Positions 59,306-64,000 of a stretch of 64,000 bases of DNA are shown one piece after another. The stretch lies in assembly GCA_029204225.1 (NCBI GenBank), contig CM055102.1, forward strand, positions 7,980,587-8,044,586. The letters are read 5' to 3'. The first letter of the stretch is position 1. Each line of letters begins with the position of its first letter. The translations under genes and the position numbers were made by a program. This DNA is from Diphasiastrum complanatum (Eukaryota > Streptophyta > Lycopodiopsida > Lycopodiales > Lycopodiaceae). The notes under the pieces are model-generated. The model saw nothing but the letters and a program-made list of their open reading frames with translations, was not told the DNA's origin and made no database searches.

Positions 59306-60074
59306 TGTTAAAATTGGAAAAACAAATCCATATTGATTTCTTGGCGTGCTACAAATGTTGTTCCATGCAAGTATGTAGCTCGTAAATGCAAAATGCCAAG
59401 TTTGGCCTACATAGAACTCGAGCTACATGGTTATGTAATGTCTAGATTGAAGAATACAACTTGCATATAGTTTGTAGACATAGAATTGGCAAAGTCATGC
59501 TTGTAGAAACTCGTGGCAATTCACATGCATTAATTGTAAGTGATCCATAGTGACATGCAAGGCATGCCACATGCATGATGATTTGTACTTTGTTAGTTAG
59601 AACTAGCACACTTGTAAAAAGTTGGTAGAATTTCATGCATGGCAAGTGACAAATGTCACATAGACTCTAGATGTCATTTTGGAGTGGATAGATATGGTTC
59701 TACCTCAAGCTACCTCAATCTCCATAAATATGTGTAGCTCTCCACACAATCAATGATGAAGAACCAAAGTTTTGTAGCTACCTCATGCCATTTTGGAGCT
59801 AAACTATTTTTCTTGCTATCTCTCTAGCTTTCTCTCTCTAACTCGTGTTGAAGCTAATGCTAATACACTGATATCTTGTACTTTTGTTCATACTTTGATT
59901 CATTGTTATCATATTCTGATGCTTAGCATGCTAGATTGTGGTTAAGCCATTTCTTCTGAACTAGATCTTGCCAATCAATCTAGAATCAGGTTACTGTGCT
60001 AATCACAAAGCTTAATCAAGATCAATCATACTTGTGGACATTCCCCACACATGTGAATTTTGGAAATTTTGTCA
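59306..60074 (+). mobile_element. Copia-K 5' LTR (about 769 bp)
   Basis: The right end ...TTTTGTCA is fixed by the primer-binding site that follows at once. The left end is placed at TGTTAAAATTGG, whose first bases match the Copia-C LTR start (TGTTAAAATATC). A TATA-like CCATAAATATG lies near 59,723. The 3' LTR is outside the window, so the left edge is inferred. Confidence 0.6.
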
Positions 60075-60087
60075 TGGTATTAGAGCC
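60075..60087 (+). other. Copia-K primer-binding site (initiator tRNA-Met)
   Basis: TGGTATTAGAGCC, identical to the Copia-C site. Confidence 0.9.
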
Positions 60088-60610
60088 AAATTAAGCTTTG
60101 CATGCTAACATCTCTGATTGTACAAGAAACTGAGAGCTAAATCGAATCCTGGAATTTCGCACGTTTGAAAATCGGAGATTTTCAGTCCCTTTGTTCTGCT
60201 TGCTTATAGATCCAAAGATAGCAGTGTTATAGCTAAATGGAAAGCTTATGAACTATACTTTCCATAAAAATTGAAAACAAATCAATCTGACGTGTCTATC
60301 AAGAGTTATAAGCTCTTAAAGAGGATATGGATAGGTCCAAAATCCGAGTGACAGCATTCTAATTTGATTCAATCTTGCTTTGTTTTGAATCCATTGTTTT
60401 GAGCATCCTACACAAGAAATTGAAGATCAAGATTGAGTTTGAAGTAATGAACACCTTTTGAGCCTTCTGAGAGTCAATTGTGTTTTCTTTTGAAGCATTT
60501 CACACGTGCCAAAAGTATGATTCAAACTAGCCAAAGTGTCTCAATCCACTTTATGTGTCTGATCTAGATAACTTGTTTTGTGGAATATTTGAGAGTCATC
60601 TCAAATACAG

Positions 60611-61480
60611 TTGGCATCTCAGGGAGGATATCTTCTAGAAGCCAGTGAAAGACTAAACACTTCTAATTACTCAATTTGGAAGTTCAAAATGGAGTCTATT
60701 CAGATACTCCAGGATGTTATGGATATTGTGCTTGGTGTTGAGGGGGAGCCTCAAGCACATGCTAAAATTCTTAAGTACAAGAAAAGAGCTAGAATGGCTC
60801 TACATTTCATTAAGATGAATGTATCTAATGAAATTTTGAGAGAGATAGGATCTTGCACTACAGTCAAAGAAGCTTGGGATGCACTAAAGTCCATCTATGA
60901 AGCAAAGAATACTTTTAGAATACTCACTCTTAGGAATCAAATTTTTCAAAGTTTCCAAAAAAGTGAAGAGAAAGAATCTAACTATGTTTTGAGAGTTAAA
61001 GATTTACATAGAGAGCTTTCTTGTGTTGGTGTTACTATTACCCAAGATGAGCTAGTTCAAGTCATACTGAATGGCTTGAGAGATGACTATGATAATCTTG
61101 TTCAGTCTTTTGCTATTAAGGAGGAGTTGCCTAATCTAGAAACTCTCCAAGGAATTCTTATTTTTGAAGAATTTAGACAAAGCTATAAACTCTCCAGGAT
61201 GAAGAAACTCGAGCATGGTGGAAGTGACAAAGCCCTCTTTGTCAAAGGCAAGCAGAAAGAAAGGAGTAAGAACCAGTTCTCTCAAGCATCCAACAAAGAC
61301 AAAGCCAAAGATTGAGACAAAGATGGTGAAGAGGATGATACATCTCATCCTTCTAACTCAAAGACCAAGAAGAGAAAAGTGAAGTGTTTCTTCTGTGGCA
61401 AGAAGGGGCACTATGTCTCTAATTGCTTTAAGAAGAAAAACCAACTCAAGCAAGCTAATCTCTCCAAAGAGATTGAAGAA
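60611..61480 (+). pseudogene. Copia-K gag with zinc knuckle
   Basis: Gag starts MASQGGYLLEASERLNTSNY at 60,611, a start supported by alignment with the Copia-A and Copia-C gags. It is open for 234 codons to a TGA at 61,313-61,315. The same frame resumes and encodes the CCHC knuckle CFFCGKKGHYVSNC near 61,384-61,425. Only this one stop separates gag from protease, so the copy is among the younger ones here. The gap of about 520 bp between primer site and gag is leader. Confidence 0.92.
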
Positions 61481-62730
61481 GATTTTGTTGCAAGTGATGG
61501 AGAAGGATCACTCATGGTGTCTAGTTTTTCTTCATCACCTTTCAAGAAAGATGGAGCTTGGTATATAGATAGTGGAGCTTCTTCACATATGTGCTATTCA
61601 AAGGAGTCATTTGACTCAATCTTACCTTTCAAAGGACTCAAGAGATCTATTTACATAGCTAATAATCATGAGTGCCCAATAGAAAGAATTGGCAACATTC
61701 CATTGAAACTTGCTTCTTCAAAAGTTCTTGCACTTTCTAATGTTCTTTTCATTCCAAAGCTTACAAAGAACTTAATTAGTGTGGGAAAGTTGCCTGTTAA
61801 TGGTTGTGATGTAAAGTTCAACTCCAATACTTGTTGTATCAAGAGAAATGATGAGATCCTTGCTAATGGATCTAGGTGTGGTAGAATTTTTAAGTTGAAT
61901 TCTTATGAGAATGCAAACCTTTGTGAAGTTGCTTTGTTGTCTAAGGAGGAGCTGTGGCATAGAAGGTTGGGTCATTCTAACTTTAAATCTATGTCTTCTA
62001 TGGTTAATAAGGTGAAGGCTATTGGTCTTCCAAAATCTCTTTCTGAAGATTTCAAGCCTTGTGAGGCTTGTGCCATTGCAAAGTCACACTGAAAGCCATA
62101 TCAGAAGTCTTTTATAAAGACTACTCATCCTTTGGAGCTTATACACTCAGATGTACATTTTTCCTCTTCTAAAAGTATTGATGGTGCAACATGTTTTGTC
62201 ACTTTTATTGATGACTTTACTAGATATACCTGGATGTATCTACTTTCTTCAAAGGCTACAGTTTTCAATCACTTCCTAATCTTCAAAGCTTATGTTGAGA
62301 AATAGTTTTCTTTTAAAGTTAAAACTTTAAGATGTGATGGAGGAGGTGAATACATCTCCAACAAGTTTCATGAATACTATGAAGGTGAAGGAATAAAGAG
62401 AGAGTTTTCTTGTGCTTATTCTCCATCTCAAACTGGAGTAGCTGAGAGGAAAAACAAATATTTATGTGAATGTGCTAAAGAAATTCGAGTAGCAACTTCT
62501 TTGCCTATTGATTATTGTGGTGAAGCTATAAATTGTGCAAACTATTTGTGCAATAGATTACCTCACAATGCACTTGCTGGAAAATCACCTTTTGAAGTCT
62601 TGTTTAAGAAGAAACCTAAGGTAGATCACCTTAGAGTTTTTGGTTGTGTTTGCTTTGTTAATGTGCCCTTGAAAACGAGGAAAAGAGATGATCCTAATTC
62701 TATTAAAGGGATCATGGTTGGATATGCATC
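61481..62730 (+). pseudogene. Copia-K protease and integrase
   Basis: In frame with gag: protease AWYIDSGASSHMCYSKESF near 61,555 with intact D-S-G, GAG-pre-integrase LWHRRLGHSNFKSMSSM, and CEACAIAKSH. A TGA lies at 62,090-62,092. Integrase shows LELIHSDVHFSSSKSIDGAT, LRCDGGGEYISNKFHEYY and TGVAERKNKYLCECAKEIR (D, D, E present), with a TAG near 62,303. A frameshift is not needed until RT. The piece ends with VFGCVCFVNVPLKTRKRDD and a GYASNKKAYRIYVP block. Confidence 0.93.
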
Positions 62731-63905
62731 CAACAAGAAAGCTTACAGAATATATGTTCCCTCTACCTCAACTACAATTGAGAGTAGAGATTTTATATTC
62801 CATGAAGATCAAAACTACATTCTTGAGGAGGCCGAGCTCAAAGATTCTCACAAAGATACTCCAATCATCACCCTTGAAGATTATCATAGAGAGATGGCGT
62901 CGAGAATTGAGGAGAAGTCACCTCAAATCTTTTCACCAAGGAGATCTCAAAGAGAAAGATCCAAGCCTAGAAGGCTTACCTATGAAAATAGAGGCAAGCA
63001 AGTGGAAATCAACTCCACTAATTGTGCTTATTTTATTTCTCATGAGGAGCTGAAGGATGTATATTATGCACTCAACTCGAAGGAATGGTACCTTGACATG
63101 AAGGAGGAATATGATGCTTTGATGGCCAATAAGACATGGGAGCTTGTTGATCCAACAAGCACATCATTGGTTGCAAGTGGGTTTTTCGAGTCAAACATAA
63201 TCAAAATGGCACAATCAACAAGTACAAGGCTAGGCTTTGTGCTAAAGGTTTTGCTCAAGTTTATGGACTTGATTTTGAGGAGACCTTTGCCCCAGTTGCA
63301 ACGATGGTATCAATTAGAATCATAATTTCTCTTGCTTTTTTTTTTCAATTGGCAAGTTCTTCAACTAGATGTCTCTAATGCATTTCTAAATGGGTATCTA
63401 GAAGAAGAGATTTATATGGATAAGCCTATTGGGTTCATCCATGACAAAGAAAAAGTTTGCTTGCTCTTCAAAAGTTTATATGGATTGAAGCAAGCTCCAA
63501 GGTCATGGTATTCTTGACTTAGCACCTTTCTTGAGTCACTAGGATTTAATCTTAGTAACTATGATCCTTCTTTGTATGTCAAGTTTTTTGATAAAGATAT
63601 TGTCATTCTTCTTATTTATGTTGATGATATCATTCTGACAGGAAGTAGTATCAAGTTAGTTGAGGAAACCAAGATTGCACTTGGAAAAGAGTTCAAGATG
63701 CAAGATCTTGGAAAAATTCACTATATTCTAGGATTAGAGATTGACTTTCTTAAAGATAAAGCTTTTGTATGTCAATTTAAGTATGCTCTTTCAATGTTAA
63801 AGAAGTTCATTATGTTGAATTGTAAAAGTATAGAAACTCCTGTGGAGCAAAATGTAAAGGACTCTAACAAAGGTGATGAAAGATCCTTCATGGACATCAC
63901 ACTTT
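62731..63905 (+). pseudogene. Copia-K reverse transcriptase, 5' two-thirds
   Basis: The pre-RT linker (RRSQRERSKPRRLTYENRGK) leads to RT: YDALMANKTWELVD, then a +1 frameshift near 63,160 after which CKWVFRVKHNQNGTI, ARLCAKGFAQVYGLDFEETF and APVATMVSIRI are readable. From 63,332 another frame gives [32 protein letters not shown], a stop, and the active site LIYVDDIILTGSS near 63,617. The frame ends near 63,905 at RSFMDITL, beyond which the sequence (ending 64,000) no longer resembles copia. RNase H is therefore missing or outside the window. Confidence 0.92.
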
Positions 63906-64000
63906 GGTTTACATTTTGGAGGAAAAGCCAAGTGAACATAAAAAGGTGTGGACCTATTGTTAAAGGATGTAACTCGTGCAGACACATAATCTTCTCTCTT
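63906..64000. other. Right edge, unrelated to copia RT
   Basis: Homology to copia RT stops abruptly near 63,905 where related elements continue with FRKLIGSLIY. The last 95 bp may be another insertion, but too little is visible. Confidence 0.4.

Overview
This window looks like a piece of a large, AT-rich, retrotransposon-laden land-plant nuclear genome. The evidence is one spliced host gene of plant type, many decayed Ty1/copia elements primed by initiator tRNA-Met, a few Ty3/gypsy relics, one decayed Helitron-type helicase and very long (CT)n/(GA)n microsatellites. A fern or another seed-free plant would fit the repeat style, but that is inference and the lineage cannot be fixed from the sequence alone.

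Layout: 1-5.6 kb holds mostly unrecognised sequence with a gypsy protease relic and a gypsy gag relic (minus). 6.4-8.0 kb is a copia gag/integrase relic (Copia-1, plus). 8.65-11.78 kb is an internally deleted minus-strand copia (Copia-A) with truncated LTRs, followed by a tandem repeat of about 295 bp. 12.6-13.26 kb is the 3' end of another minus-strand copia (Copia-H). 13.26-18.49 kb is a plus-strand copia (Copia-D). 20.8-25.4 kb is a patchwork of copia pieces (E, F, B), a (CT)n tract and a tRNA-Asp-type primer-binding site. The tandem repeat recurs at 25.39-26.16 kb in the opposite orientation.

The only convincing host gene lies at 26.62-29.39 kb: a six-exon ubiquitin-conjugating enzyme E2 of the plant UBC15-18/animal UBE2W type, 159 residues, with an HPH motif, catalytic Cys97 and one GC-AG intron. 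To its right are a decayed Helitron-like helicase (31.59-32.90 kb) carrying an 86-bp tRNA-like retroposon with a 14-bp target-site duplication, and the best-preserved copia (Copia-C, 33.39-39.34 kb, minus).

The rest is a field of TTGCATCCGA-type repeats (39.9-41.8 kb), a shrunken copia with paired LTRs (Copia-G, 42.8-45.3 kb), a minus-strand copia relic (Copia-I, 46.4-47.6 kb), a T-rich repeat (49.6-50.5 kb), a GC-hairpin tandem repeat (51.0-52.1 kb), a copia (Copia-J) interrupted by a solo LTR of the Copia-D family (52.35-53.37 kb), an internally deleted gypsy (56.6-58.35 kb) and the 5' part of a plus-strand copia (Copia-K) running off the right edge.

Almost every transposon open frame is broken by stops, frameshifts or deletions. 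I found no gene cluster suggesting a new multi-gene pathway. The most unusual signals are the retroposed tRNA-like insert, the palindromic G-box CACACGTGTG repeated eight times (mostly in copia LTRs), its CpG-type decay between the two LTRs of one element, and several undescribed-looking tandem repeats.
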